Source of the DNA: Aphrocallistes beatrix
Lineage: Eukaryota; Porifera; Hexactinellida; Sceptrulophora; Aphrocallistidae
Reading direction: 5' to 3'
DNA length: 64,000 bases
NCBI GenBank assembly: GCA_963281255.1
Contig: OY725498.1
Span: 2,790,001 to 2,854,000, forward strand
Position numbers and translations under genes: made by a program. Below, piece by piece: positions 36,584-47,116 of the stretch. Under the pieces are notes generated by a model that was given only the letters and a program-made list of their open reading frames with translations, was not told where the DNA came from and did no database searches. Every line of letters begins with the position of its first letter. The stretch's first letter is position 1.

Positions 36584-36792
36584 AAAAAATAGTGTCAAAA
36601 TTACTAAAAATAAAATTCCTCGGGTGTTTTGGTGTGAATTTTTAATAATTTTCAAAATTTCAAAAATCTGTCTGTTCATTAGTTAGAATCTAACTAATGA
36701 ACAGACAGATTTTAGAAATTTTAAAAATTGTTAAAAATTCACACTGAAACACTTGAGGAATTTTATTTTTAGTAATTTTGACACTATTTTTT
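36584..36792. repeat. Near-perfect palindrome of about 209 bp
   Basis: Symmetric about base 36688: 'ctgtctgttcattagttaga' on the left and its inverse on the right, extending to 'agtgtcaaaattactaaaaa' on both arms with few mismatches and a one-base centre. A second small hairpin (cataaatcgatgat / atcatcgatttatg) follows at 36805-36842. Confidence 0.88.
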
Positions 36793-37023
36793 TAAATTCA
36801 TCCATAAATCGATGATATAACTGTTGGATCATCGATTTATGAATGAATTTGAAAAGTTTCTAAAGGATTGTAAGCATATTGTCTCCGATTTCTTCCTTGT
36901 AAAATGACTAAATTTTTGAAAAAAATTTTATCTATTGAATTATTTCAATTATTAATGCAGTTTTGCAGATAACTCTGCGATTCAAATCTGCACTGAAAAA
37001 ATTAAATGAATCGGTTGAAAAAG

Positions 37024-37720
37024 TCAAAAGTTAGCTATTATAGGAAAGGCCAACCTTAATTTAAACTTTTTATTCACATTAAAAGCTATTCCATTCATTA
37101 GGTGAGCGGAACACAAGTGAAGAATAACGCCGAATTGCATACAAACCTCCTCCTGACTAAATAATAACTTCCAACATTTCTCCAAGTATGTGAAAATATC
37201 AGATTTAATAAAAGCGTTACAAACACTATGAATAAGGGCCCAGCTATAATCAATCTCTACATGGCCAATATTAATTTCTCTACTTAAGACCTTTTTTTTA
37301 GTCAAGAGACCATTAATGTAAGAAATAAGATATTTCTGCAGAAGAATGAGCTGAACTAATCATTTCAGCTAATGGCAAAGGGCTGTTTGTGACCTCAAGG
37401 TGACGAATAGTCAATGCATAATAAAAAACACGCTTTTGTTATTCCTGTAAACCAGAAAGTTGGCTCCAATTATCGTTATAAAACCTTTGAAGACAAGACA
37501 AATCAAACTTAGCCTTCCTCAAGACGCAGGCACTTCTTACATTGTTAAAGTTCCAAAAGATAATGCAGAGCTCACAATTGGGATGGGGAAACTGTTCATA
37601 AAAGTAGTTACCAACTGATTTATCAGTTAAATTAGAGGCTACCTGCAATCTTAAACTATTCGACAATTTTCTTGAATAGGCAATGTCCACATTTGAATGC
37701 TCAGGGGATAAGGTACTCAT
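37024..37720 (-). pseudogene. Transposon-type protein relic, family not identified
   Basis: Minus-strand pieces in order: 'SNSLRLQVASNLTD' (about 37665-37625), 'VFYYALTIRHLEVTNSPLPL' (37433-37374), 'EISYFL', and 'EIDYSWALIHSVCNAF' (37254-37207) with 'CWKLLFS', then 'HLCSAHLMNGIAF'. A 'DYSWALIHSV..AF' block followed by a conserved C/H segment is what I expect from a large transposon-encoded DDE-like protein, but I cannot name the family. Two stops and at least one frameshift split it. It lies next to a foldback-arm fragment. Confidence 0.5.
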
Positions 37721-37889
37721 TACTTCGTAATTGTATTGTTAACAGGCCGAGAGGTAAAAGGTTCATTCTGTATTGTAAATTTAAAACGAAGACAATTAGA
37801 AAACTTGCAATCTGCAAGAGCAGTGAAAAAACAAGTATTGCTTTTCTTACTATTAATTTTACCTATTTTTTTTGTATTTAAAGTAAATA

Positions 37890-38040
37890 ATTATCACTTA
37901 TATGTTGGTAATACATTCCTAAGCTCTATTGTGCGTGGTTAATGATTTAAGGCAGCTCATGTATTAGTTCAACCATCTTCTACCACATCCCTAGTCCAAA
38001 ATCCGCAAGGTACTGTGAAGCTTTATATGTAGTAGGCAAT
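37890..38040. repeat. Foldback-family arm fragment
   Basis: 'ggtaatacattcctaagctc' and 'gcagctcatgtatta...tcaaccatcttctac' match the outer right arm of 34759-36130. Confidence 0.75.
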
Positions 38041-38750
38041 GAAATTACCCATTAATAAATAATGTGAAATCTGATTATAATGGTCAGTCAAGAGACTTGA
38101 CAAACTCGATTGTGGTGGCCGTATATAGAGACTAATTGTAGAGCAAAGTCGACAAAAGTAATGTTTGCATTGGCAGCTATAAACAAGTGGCAATTACGTA
38201 GATATAGTAGCCGTTTTAGCAAATGTAAATGTATTTATGGATACCGCCCTCGAAAAACTTCCCTGACGTGTTAATTCCATTGTATTACTGAGTGGTATAT
38301 CATCTAGGCGTACTAGGTCGGGATTATTTTGATTTTTATGAGTTTACCCCTAACGTTTAGCATTACGAAAAATTGAGAAATTATTGGAGGTTTTCGGCGC
38401 ATTCATCAATTAGTTTCTTAATTATTTGAAATTCTTGATATGGACCTCAAAATTGTTTTGACCCTTTGGAGACTGTATAACACAAAGATTTAAAAGAAAG
38501 GTCAATAAATCCAATCAAAATAGCACCATAAGGGAGTTCATTTCTAAAATACTCGGGAAATGGTCAGTTTCATATCAGATATTTAACGACAATTGTATCA
38601 GAAAGAAAATTATAATCATTTTTCAAAAAAATTGGTGCGGATCTGAACATTTGTTGATGAGTTATCGCTTATCATAGGAAAAGTTCGGGCATAATACCTC
38701 TCTATGGTCCCAAAAATGCCGATGTCATATCTTAAAAACTTTTGACGATA

Positions 38751-38938
38751 CAGTCTACTCCGCTTAATAGGGCCGCATCGGTCAGAGGACATTTTGCCCC
38801 GGTTAAGCGGAGAACCCTATTAACCGAAAATATTTTGTATTAGCTTCTATGTGTGAGAGCTATTCTGGTCCTGCCAAAAGTGGCCCGATTAAGCGGCTGA
38901 TCCGATTAAACAGTGGCCCTATTAAGCGGAGTCAACTG
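38751..38938. mobile_element. Pogo/Tigger-type MITE
   Basis: Ends are CAGTCTACTCCGCTTAATAG and the inverse of CAGTTGACTCCGCTTAATAG, flanked by TA (38749-38750 and 38939-38940). Non-coding, 188 bp. Confidence 0.88.
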
Positions 38939-38940
38939 TA

Positions 38941-39550
38941 CAGGGTGTCCAATAATTGTTGGCCTTTGTATTAATCTAGATTATATGTATTGAATGAATA
39001 CAGAACTAATCATTCATTTTCCTATATAATCACCTTTATATTCTAAGCATTTAATTATCCTTCCCGACATCCCAAGCAGAATATTTTCAAAATATTCTGG
39101 ATTTATCTCCTTCCGAGCTTTTTCCAGGTGATTTTTGAGCTGATTCAAATTTGTTGCTGGCATCATTCCATCCAATGATTGTTTTAGTATCCCCCATACA
39201 TTTTCGATAAGATTCAGATCTGGGGAATTTCCAGGTCATTCTTCTTTAGCCCAGAAGTGAATGAAATGCCTTTTGCATCATTCTTGGGTTACATTTGCTC
39301 TGTGCGCTGGCGCCCCAACCTGCATGAAATGGCTTCAGACCTTTTTGATACCATCTTCCTCATATGAACAGGTCCAGTCTTTCGTCTCCTTTTGAGTGCA
39401 CAGAGAAATGTTTTCCCTAAGATTTCTTCAACATACTGTCCATTAACTTAAAATATTATACACCACCCTACATTACTAGACTGGATCGATTAGTATTACT
39501 ATGAATGAATTGATTGTATATGATAAGAGGCCAATAATTATTGGACACCC
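38941..39550 (-). mobile_element. Tc1/mariner element with transposase remnant
   Basis: Ends CAGGGTGTCCAATAATTGTT and its inverse (ggccaataattattggacac), with TA at 38939-38940 and 39551-39552. The first TA is shared with the neighbouring MITE. On the minus strand 39014-39240 encodes the C-terminus of a Tc1 transposase. Confidence 0.9.
39014..39240 (-). pseudogene. Tc1 transposase C-terminal fragment
   Basis: Reads a stop then 'PGNSPDLNLIENVWGILKQS' (the D-L-N-x-I-E-N-V-W block carrying the last catalytic acid), followed by about 55 residues to a natural stop at 39014-39016 ('YKGDYIGK'). The N-terminal and middle parts are reduced to unreadable sequence up to 39500. Confidence 0.85.
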
Positions 39551-39836
39551 TGTATATCATCAATTATAATCTTAAATGAAAGGATATATTAATATATGAT
39601 AAAATATAGGTTACTCAAACATCTCTTTGTCAAAAAATAAATATTTCTCGATTTACCATTGACTTTATTATAGTACAAATTCTATGGAGAATTGGTTTAA
39701 AATATTCGGGGTTAGGAGCCTCAACCAATTTAAACTTAACTTTGAGGCGCTATATCCCAAAAACTAGAAATGAGAATCAAAAGCAGTTTGGAATGCTTAA
39801 GTATTTCTAGGAGATAAATGTCCACGCGGGGACGCA

Positions 39837-40247
39837 GCATTTGTCCGAATTTCTAAGTTGTATTTCGTCCGAATCGATTGGGGAATATTGTCATTTGTCC
39901 AAATCGTAATTTGGAATATTTTCCATTTGTCCGAATCGTATTTTGGATAAAAACTGATTTGCAATTTTTTGAAAGGTTAAATCTCAGTTTTCAAAACCTG
40001 CAATTTTTACTAGAACTAGAAATCCCTATTCTGATAAATGCCAGCCAAGGAAATTCTGACTAATGACTACTTCAAGATTCTGAAAAATGCAGCGCCCCAT
40101 TCGGACAAGTGACAGTCAAACCAAATATTGATTCAGATTAGTATTCCAAATTCGATTCGGACAAGTGACAATATTCCAAAAATCGATTCGGACAAATGAC
40201 AACTTAGAAATACGGACAAATGACAACTTAGAAATACGGACAAATGC
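39837..40247. mobile_element. Foldback element with GGACAAATG repeats
   Basis: Left end GCATTTGTCCGAATTTCTAA pairs with the inverse of the right end near 40247. Both arms repeat a unit containing 'gtccgaatcgatt' or 'cgattcggacaaatgacaa'. The interruption is clear against R1 copy A (2190-2210). Target duplication not resolved. Confidence 0.7.
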
Positions 40248-40586
40248 ATGCGCCTCGCCCACGCTTAACATTTCTTATAGCTCTACTTTCATCGTATGGT
40301 GTAATCTAATTCGTATAGTTTTTCGCTGTCGGTATCCTTAAAATAAGAGTACACTTTAGGATTTAAAATTGGAGTACCATTACCGGCAATTTAACCATTA
40401 TATACATAACCATACAAATTTTAATATTATTTGAGTATGAAATTTACCAGGAATACAATTTTTTCGATCAATTTCAAAATGAGTATTCTGTACATGTATT
40501 AAGATAATATATGAAATAATTTTAACTTCATCATTATACATACTGGTATCCCAAAAAGCATATATATGAATACGAATTACATTATT

Positions 40587-41537
40587 TTAAGCTGAATCAT
40601 TTAATTTTAGAGGTAATTTACTCATAATAAGTAAGTATAAACTTTTAAATTTAACTAATCGGGGAAATAATTCATCTTTTCCAACTAAAATAATATCGTC
40701 TGTGATCCATTTTTGCAGTTCGCGTCTTATGCCATACTTAATAAAGACAATTTCTTTAAGAGCGTTTACTGTTATGTCATAAGGAACAAATAGCTTTATA
40801 GTTTGGTACTCTTCATTAAGATTTTCAACCTTAAATGTTATACTGACCAAATTAAAATCCTCCGCACGATTAGTTGCCAATTCAAATATAAATCTTCGAT
40901 GCGATTCTGGGAGTCCACAAAGTATTTTAATCCAATATTCTCCGTCTAGGATACTTTTCTCTTCTAATGCATTTTGTAAAGGACGTGCCATTATAGTAAG
41001 TTCGCTATCATCCATCGATATAAACTCCTCTTTAATAACATAAGGTTGATCAAATGTAAAATTATTTGATGCTACATTATCTTCTTCAGATCCTGGTTCA
41101 TATTGAATAAGATCTTCAAACTTATTAGCGAAATTCATTCCATCATTCCTGACTAGAAAAGAAATACCCCATATATCATTTTTTTCGCTGTGTCTATCTT
41201 GCAATTGATACAAAAGATCATCTAAATTCTCAAAATAAAGTTTGTTGGTGATGTTATACTCAAAAAACTTTGCTCCAGAACGCTTTTGAGATGCGGTTAC
41301 AAGGTTTCTCCTATTACGTTTAATAAGCTGAACAACGCAATTTCTAGAATTACATAGATTTGTCCAGGTTCCGATACTTGTATCATATTTATAAAGGGAA
41401 CATTGAACAGAATATATAAATTCTGGAGTTTGAGATGGAATTTGATGAATTTGATCTTTTGTAGGGAGGTTATGATTACCAGAGCGAGAGAGGGAATAAT
41501 CGTTCGGATGAGTGTTTGTCGGGAAAATTTGAGCCAT
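40587..41537 (-). CDS. Intact single-exon protein with EVH1/WH1 domain and C-terminal ubiquitin-like domain
   Basis: 316 residues from ATG 41537 to TGA 40587. Residues about 41-145 fit an EVH1 (WH1) fold: 'VQCSLYKYDTSIGTWTNL' (first strand and a W), a 'FFEYNITNKL' strand, then 'DIWGISF' and 'NFANKFEDL', matching the W-G-x-x-F plus helix end of VASP/Homer-type EVH1 domains. An acidic linker follows (about 146-185). Residues about 230-306 look like a beta-grasp domain (ubiquitin or Ras-association type): 'ITFKVENLNEEYQTIKLFVP', 'NALKEIVFIKYGI', 'KSLYLLI'. EVH1 domains bind proline-rich partners, so an adaptor role is likely but inferred. A pyrimidine-rich stretch ending TTTAG lies two bases before the ATG, suggesting a 5' splice or trans-splice acceptor. 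No frame breaks, unlike its transposon neighbours. Confidence 0.8.
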   Translation of the reverse strand: MAQIFPTNTHPNDYSLSRSGNHNLPTKDQIHQIPSQTPEFIYSVQCSLYKYDTSIGTWTNLCNSRNCVVQLIKRNRRNLVTASQKRSGAKFFEYNITNKLYFENLDDLLYQLQDRHSEKNDIWGISFLVRNDGMNFANKFEDLIQYEPGSEEDNVASNNFTFDQPYVIKEEFISMDDSELTIMARPLQNALEEKSILDGEYWIKILCGLPESHRRFIFELATNRAEDFNLVSITFKVENLNEEYQTIKLFVPYDITVNALKEIVFIKYGIRRELQKWITDDIILVGKDELFPRLVKFKSLYLLIMSKLPLKLNDSA

Positions 41538-41556
41538 ATCTAAATGTATCAAGAAG
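41538..41556 (-). promoter_or_regulatory. Possible splice acceptor just upstream of the EVH1 gene start
   Basis: On the minus strand 'ttcttcttgatacatttag' is followed by AT and the ATG. It may join a 5' untranslated exon or a spliced leader. Confidence 0.35.
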
Positions 41557-42237
41557 AATATTTTTAAAATATAATTTTTCGGTGATATATCAAATTAAGG
41601 TGTGGGTGGGTGAATCTAAAATACTGCCGAGAAAATAGATTATTATATTTAATGATTCCTTCAATCTTAGAATTCATTTTAAAAAAGTAATAGACATTAT
41701 GAGAACTGAGTTATAGAAGATCATGATACTTAAGTAGTGGGGGAAATGTGTCCCAACTAGTGGCGGATTAACTGGGGTACAGGAGTCCTGCCTCCCGGAA
41801 CCGGTTCTAGACCACCTCTCAACATTAGCAAGACTATGCACGTCAGGATTTAATGCTTTCGGGACCACACGTGAAAAGTATTTCGGCTCCTTATGACACT
41901 CATTTACTATTATGACGAAGACAAAACCGCATAAATATGTCTTGGTCATAGTAGTACATACACTGCAAGATCGATTTTACGAACAACTCGGGACCCAAAC
42001 TGTTCGTAAAATCGATCATCCCAAGAAACTTAATTTATCTCTTAGCTCAAGACTTGGTTGGAAATAAATTACTACAATATTAACTTAGTACTAGTATTAA
42101 CTTAGACTGAAATTTATTATAACATTTTATTAATTACAAGAGAAACGCTATAGCAGTCCCTTTTGATTTGAAAGATAATGCAAATTCGATTACTTTCAAT
42201 GAACTCAATGTAGAACGTACATAGATTTAAGTTAAGT

Positions 42238-43396
42238 TTACTTAACCATGTAGTGGTTGGAACTACTACAAACTTCAAGTTCCAGATTACGCAATGCATT
42301 AGATGGTACATTGTTAGAATATCTAAACCAAACACAATTTGTTAGATTCATTTGTCGATATAGACGTGAGATTAGAAATTTGTTCCTAAAAATGAAACAT
42401 TTTTGTTCGTAAAATCGAATGTTTCTGTTCGTAAAATGGAACGTTTTTGTATGACTTGGGGCATTATCTAACAATAGAACAGCCCTTTCCTCTAAACCTA
42501 ATTGGTTTAAATGATTCTTGACCACGAGGACGAATTCCTGTTCAAACCATCTTTCAAATAATACAGTAGTCATTCAGGCGTTTGCCTGACTATAATATAC
42601 AACAGGAAGTTTGCCTTTATCTAAGTGTTTCAGCGCTCTAGGATTTTGGTATTTATATATGAATACCAAATCTAGCTTATGAGTTCCGGATGCATTAGCA
42701 CAAGCCATCAATGTTACTCTCTCTTTATCGGTCTTGAACCCTTCTACTTTCAACTCATTAGGCCCTGCGAGTTTTTAGTAGGTATCGCACGCCAACATAA
42801 ACCTGTCTCATCTGCATTGTATACTTGGTCATGAGTTAAGTTCTCCGTCAAAATTATATCTTGAAAATTTTGTATGAATGAATCAATTGACTTTTTGTCT
42901 GCACTTCCCTTCTCTCCTACAGACCGCATGTGCCTAATTCCATGTCGTTTTTTGAATTTTCCGAGAAATCCTTCACCTAATTTGACATCTTTAGATTTAT
43001 CTTTCTCAAGTGCGAACCTATCAGCTTCACCTCCCTCGCTTTGTGCAGTTAACTTATTGTGAAGGATTCTGGCCTTCTCTTGTAAAAGAGTGCCTGAAAT
43101 TGGTTTACCAAGGGATCGTTGTTGATCGAAGAATACCTTCAAAGCTTCGTCAAGTTTTGGGTACGCTGCACTTTTCATTGTTTTCCTTGTATCAAAATGG
43201 GGATTAGCGACGAGGAATGTTTCGATTTTCAGTCCGGATACATTTCTAATCTGACTAATTGTCGATCTCGGAATGTGATACTGAGACGCGATAGTAGAAG
43301 GAGTTGTACCCGCCTTCAACTTTTATACACCTCAAGCTTCATTTCTAAACTGTATGAAGATTTCTTTCTTTTAGCTGCTCTAATCTGAGATGCCAT
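42238..43396 (-). pseudogene. Pogo/Tigger-like (jerky-type) transposase, broken
   Basis: ATG at 43394-43396 starts 'MASQIRAAKRKKSSYSLEMK'. A one-base loss near 43327 shifts the frame into 'AGTTPSTIASQYHIPRSTIS', the first helix-turn-helix. A CENP-B-type domain (about 43170-42900) includes 'GFLGKFKKRHGI'. The DDE core starts at 'VYNADETGLCW' (about 42820, first D). Another one-base loss near 42772 precedes 'AGPNELKVEGFKTDKERVTL', TGA replaces tryptophan at about 42573 ('SQANA' stop 'MTTVLFERWF'), and 'LLLDNAPSHT' carries the second D (42480-42450). The sequence then runs into TIR-like repeats and never reaches the third acid. Inactive, though the CENP-B half is well preserved. Confidence 0.9.
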
Positions 43397-43545
43397 ATGT
43401 AAATTGAAATTTAAAAAATCTAAAGCCTATTGATATAATCTGATCAAATGTTGAGATATTAATATACAGTCAGATATTAGCCTACTTTCTTGAGTGATTG
43501 CGGTTGTACTTGTATATTATGAATCGTCCGAAGTATGTATTTACT

Positions 43546-43660
43546 CAGTGCCGGCGCCACCGGTTTAGAAGTGGTATTCAACAGTAAGATTGTTGAATAG
43601 GATTTCGAACAAAAGTGGTCAGGTTGAAACCTGACCGACCGCACTGGTGGCGCGGGCCTG
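43546..43660. mobile_element. Short GC-rich inverted-repeat element nested in the pogo transposon
   Basis: CAGTGCCGGCGCCACCGG at the left pairs with CACTGGTGGCGCGGGCCTG at the right. TTACT occurs directly outside both ends (43541-43545, 43661-43665). Two inner hairpins (ttcaaca...tgttgaa; caggtt...aacctg). Confidence 0.65.
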
Positions 43661-44030
43661 TTACTTTGATTATTAATGTATCGCGGTAATTGATTTCCGA
43701 ATTGGTAAAAGGGATTTGACATTGTAATTGTGAAAGTATTTTTCGTCAAATTGGGCATTTGACATAATATTATGGGAATTATTAATTCATAAAATCGTTT
43801 TATAAATTAGTAAATCTGCAATTTGTTCGTTGAGAAATTATATACATGATGGTCTACATTTTAAAAATTTGACACGTCAAATGATTTTAAAAAAATATTT
43901 CTAATACAACCAAAAATGTATTACAGAACTATTAAGTTAAATAATTTAGGTTATTTTAGGAGTTCGTAAAATCGATCATATTTCAAATTTAGTTCGTAAA
44001 ATCGGTGTTCGTAAAATCGATCTTGCAGTG

Positions 44031-45792
44031 TAGTTTGCAAGCATCACAAACACCAACTCTATATAAATAGAAGCGTAAACATGCCGCAAATTTGAAATTT
44101 TGCAGTAAAAAATGGCCTACTCAAATCAGGCCCCGCTGTAGAATGGTAAATTTGGTCAAGGAAAGCGGCCGAAGCTGATTGAAAAATACAGGATTATTCT
44201 GAAATCTTTAACGCTTCCGTATACATCCATTGTATTACGTATGAATGGAAAAGTGGTTTGTGCTCAATTATTATCATAAACTGTGATATATGTCAACTCG
44301 GGTATATCAAAATAGTTAAAATGAGCGTCTAACATCAGTGACACCACTATTTGAACCCGATGTATTTTTTAAAATTCAAAATCTCCGTTGCTATAGGTAA
44401 TAATACTTCAACTTTCCTCGAATTCAACTATTTGGTATCTTAAGAAACTTCATTTGACATCTGATATCTCTTAATTGATTTATATCCTTAATTTCGACCG
44501 AGCGTTTTTCGTTAAAAAGTGCACATTTTTACATTGCCACCTGATTTACTGAATTTATTCAAAATTTAGTATATTTTTTGACTTTTTTTTGACGTATTCA
44601 TCTAAAACTTTGAAGAGGGTGATCAATTTGAAAATCTGTACGGTAATATTTAAAGCATTAGGCTTAGAGCTTATATTATGGTAACGTAAAGCTTATAGAA
44701 TGAACAAATTCTGAGAACGAAATTATAAAAGATTGTGAGGATTGTCATTTTAACTATAAGTGAAGACCGCATACAACACTAAGTCATCTATCCATGGTTC
44801 AAAACAATATTAAATTTATATTCACAATCTAAATTCATTATGATCAATTTTGGAATTGATTGAAATATATATATATACATTGCGGTTCAATAATCAATCC
44901 AATATGTTATTATATCTGAAAATTTCAAACTTTTCAACTAATTATTCTGCACGAAAAAGTCAGAATTGTGAAAAATAAACATGTAAGCATTTACCACAAA
45001 TTTTTCGGACTCTTACATTCTGATCCATGGTACAATTAAAATCAGTAAAAAGTGAATACAAACTTCTAATGCGAATATTGTTATCCATAGTTTAAGGTAT
45101 GGTTCCATTGAGTTCAGACACCAAAGACGAAAATGTTGAAAGACCACGAGATTGAGACGTCATTGCCACGTCTACTATATAATTAGAAATTTCAGTTTTG
45201 TACACTCAGCCAATTTAGGTCATTGAAGGCTGAGAATAAAACAATAGTAGGTGTAAATCAACATGCCCAGAAGCATATACTACCATCCATAAATCTGTGC
45301 GCAAGTTAGGCCTGCCTCCACATATGAGCGAAGACCCCAGGAGTTGCGTGTTCCCAGTATGATTTGCGATTTGCAAGTTACGACTGATAAATAATAGGGC
45401 AGATATTGTTATTTATATTCATTGCTTGAGCCTACAATTGCATCGACATGTGTGGTCTAGCCCTTCCTTCCAGGTGATGAGACAATATAGGAAATATCAT
45501 CAGCAATTCTCAGAAAAGTGAAGTGTATATAGGAATGCAATAGATAGTTTATGAATATTACTGAGAAGCATTCTAATATTGTAAAACTATCGTTTTATAT
45601 CTAAAATTGGACATTTGAAGAAAGTATGAATATACGTAATACAATTTGAGTGCAGCACCAGTAGGGAGATGATCTTATAAAATGGAGGAAGTATCTCGTC
45701 CGTATGTATGTATAAATTGGAACTTAATAGTAGAAATGTAACTAATCCTCCGAAAATTCCTGATCGGTTCCACCAATTTTGGTTACTGAGGT
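44031..45792. other. Long stretch without gene
   Basis: Only a degraded R2 fragment around 45100-45240 (gaaaatgttgaaagaccacg; gacgtcattgccac; ctcagccaatttagg) is recognisable. Confidence 0.45.
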
Positions 45793-46018
45793 CAGGGCTG
45801 CATCAACCCATTTTGAGTTGGCAAAATCATATCAATGAGTTGATTATAGCCGTCATATGAAAATGAATTGTTGAAACAAGTTCATTTAGTACAAATGAAT
45901 CATTCTGAAAATGAGTGGGCTGTAGACAACTCATTTTTTGAAAGAGTTGAATGAGTTGTGGGCAAGGAATTTCCATGAAAAATGACTTGTTTTTGCCAAC
46001 TGGGTTGATACAGCCCTA
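45793..46018. mobile_element. hAT-type MITE
   Basis: CAGGGCTGCATCAACCCATT at the left and the inverse 'tgggttgatacagccct' at the right. Flanks ACTGAGGT (45785-45792) and ACTGAGAT (46019-46026) match at seven of eight bases. Confidence 0.85.
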
Positions 46019-46109
46019 ACTGAGATAATCTGGAATGGAGTATTCCGTAAATTAGGCAATTACAATTAGAATTCCGGAAAGTTTCCGGCAAGTTCCATAA
46101 ATTAGTGAC

Positions 46110-46292
46110 TCAGATTTCAAATAAAATTGACAATTTGGTGATTTTTCCAGTGATGTAGATTATAACAGTAAGACAGACATGATTAGAGTGATTATCAACC
46201 TTATAATTAACCAGTGTGAGCCCAGGCGCCCAAATGGCGCGTCTGGCGAACACAAAGTGTCCGCAAGCAAGCGAAGCGCGCCTGTGTTTCTG
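46110..46292 (+). repeat. R2 family fragment (3' part)
   Basis: 'ttggtgatttttcc...gatgtagattataacag' followed by the family's GC-rich tail 'gcaagcaagcgaagcgcgcc'. Confidence 0.75.
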
Positions 46293-46576
46293 TAAGTTAA
46301 AATGCAAGCCATCAAGTCCTAAACCTTCAAACAGGTTGCTACGTTTTAGGCATTATACGCATTGAAATTAATAACAAGCGCTAGTTTAGTCTAAAAATAG
46401 ATATATTACATCAATAGAACATGTCTAAATTTAGCAACACTCATACACAGACACACAACGTACAATTACAACTGCAAATGGATAGCTATTAAATAGATAT
46501 AAATACAAAAAATTTGCTCAAATTATATCCAGAAGAAGTAAAATAATACAAGTCATTCTACAAAATACATCTGAAA

Positions 46577-47116
46577 ATGTCTAATAAAATGTTGGGAAAA
46601 ATGAGTACATATCAACGTGCATGTAACATCTTCCCTAGTGATGGTATCCAGTATGTGCCAGGAAAGTTGCGAATTGGGGAGTGCAATCAGAACATAATAA
46701 TTGAGAAGGGAGCCGGCCAAAAGAATATTCACTTGTGCAGAGACGTCATCGAACACATCTGGAGTGGAGGCGAGTGTAAACAGCTCCAGCTTACATTCCG
46801 AACAGAACGAAATACATTGACTACCCATATCCGTCGTAGACGCCATCATTCTGATTATTGGCTGGACATCTTCGCGTCCTACATTGATGAACAATTCATG
46901 CAAGAATTTGGTTGTGACCAGTTTCATGCATACAAAGAGCATGTTAACCAATATGGTAAAGCTTTCCGGTGGAATCCACCGAAGCTAACATTCGAGCAAA
47001 GGGAAGAAAAATTCAAGCAACAGTATTTGCCAGCAGATATAATGCTCGACTATCCACAATTAGAGATACACTTACTTACTTGGAGTAGATTTTGTATGTA
47101 TGTAACAATCATGTGA
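46577..47116 (+). CDS. Orphan open reading frame, 179 codons
   Basis: ATG at 46577 lies in a good context (aaaATGtct). The protein is basic and hydrophilic, with 'THIRRRRHHSDYW' in the middle and 'EQREEKFKQQYLPADI' near the end; no signal peptide or membrane segment. The last codons overlap GTATGT at 47095, a strong splice-donor match, so the coding part may end there and continue in a later exon that I could not find. I do not recognise a family. An open frame of this length is unlikely by chance at this base composition, but an old transposon gene is possible. Confidence 0.5.
   Translation: MSNKMLGKMSTYQRACNIFPSDGIQYVPGKLRIGECNQNIIIEKGAGQKNIHLCRDVIEHIWSGGECKQLQLTFRTERNTLTTHIRRRRHHSDYWLDIFASYIDEQFMQEFGCDQFHAYKEHVNQYGKAFRWNPPKLTFEQREEKFKQQYLPADIMLDYPQLEIHLLTWSRFCMYVTIM

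Larger units (their letters stand above)
38239..40337 (+). mobile_element. R1 family, internally deleted copy with three nested insertions
   Basis: Starts GGATACCGCCCTCGAAAA and ends GGTATCC followed by TTAA. It lacks roughly 0.9 kb of the middle of the full-length copy. Insertions: pogo-type MITE 38751-38938, Tc1 relic 38941-39550 and foldback 39837-40247. Confidence 0.82.
41961..44030 (-). mobile_element. Pogo/Tigger-type transposon, complete ends
   Basis: A perfect 24-bp terminal inverted repeat: 41961-41984 (CACTGCAAGATCGATTTTAC...) and 44007-44030. TA flanks both ends (41959-41960, 44031-44032). Extra copies of the motif GTTCGTAAAATCGAT lie just inside both ends (42001, 43973, 43992) and degenerate copies sit in the gene (42405-42440). 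It contains one transposase gene and a nested short element at 43546-43660. Confidence 0.95.

Noticed and set aside
36584..36792. Palindrome as a bacterial-type terminator
   Set aside because: Eukaryotic context, 100-bp arms and no adjacent gene.
41720..41900. Possible single hAT end ('tagtggcggattaactgggg')
   Set aside because: No second terminus or target duplication could be paired with it.
43477..43758. 93-codon minus-strand frame upstream of the pogo transposase
   Set aside because: It runs through the nested short element and its hairpins and has no transposase similarity.
46553..46951. 132-codon minus-strand frame
   Set aside because: Antisense to the 179-codon frame, which has the better start context; both cannot easily be real.
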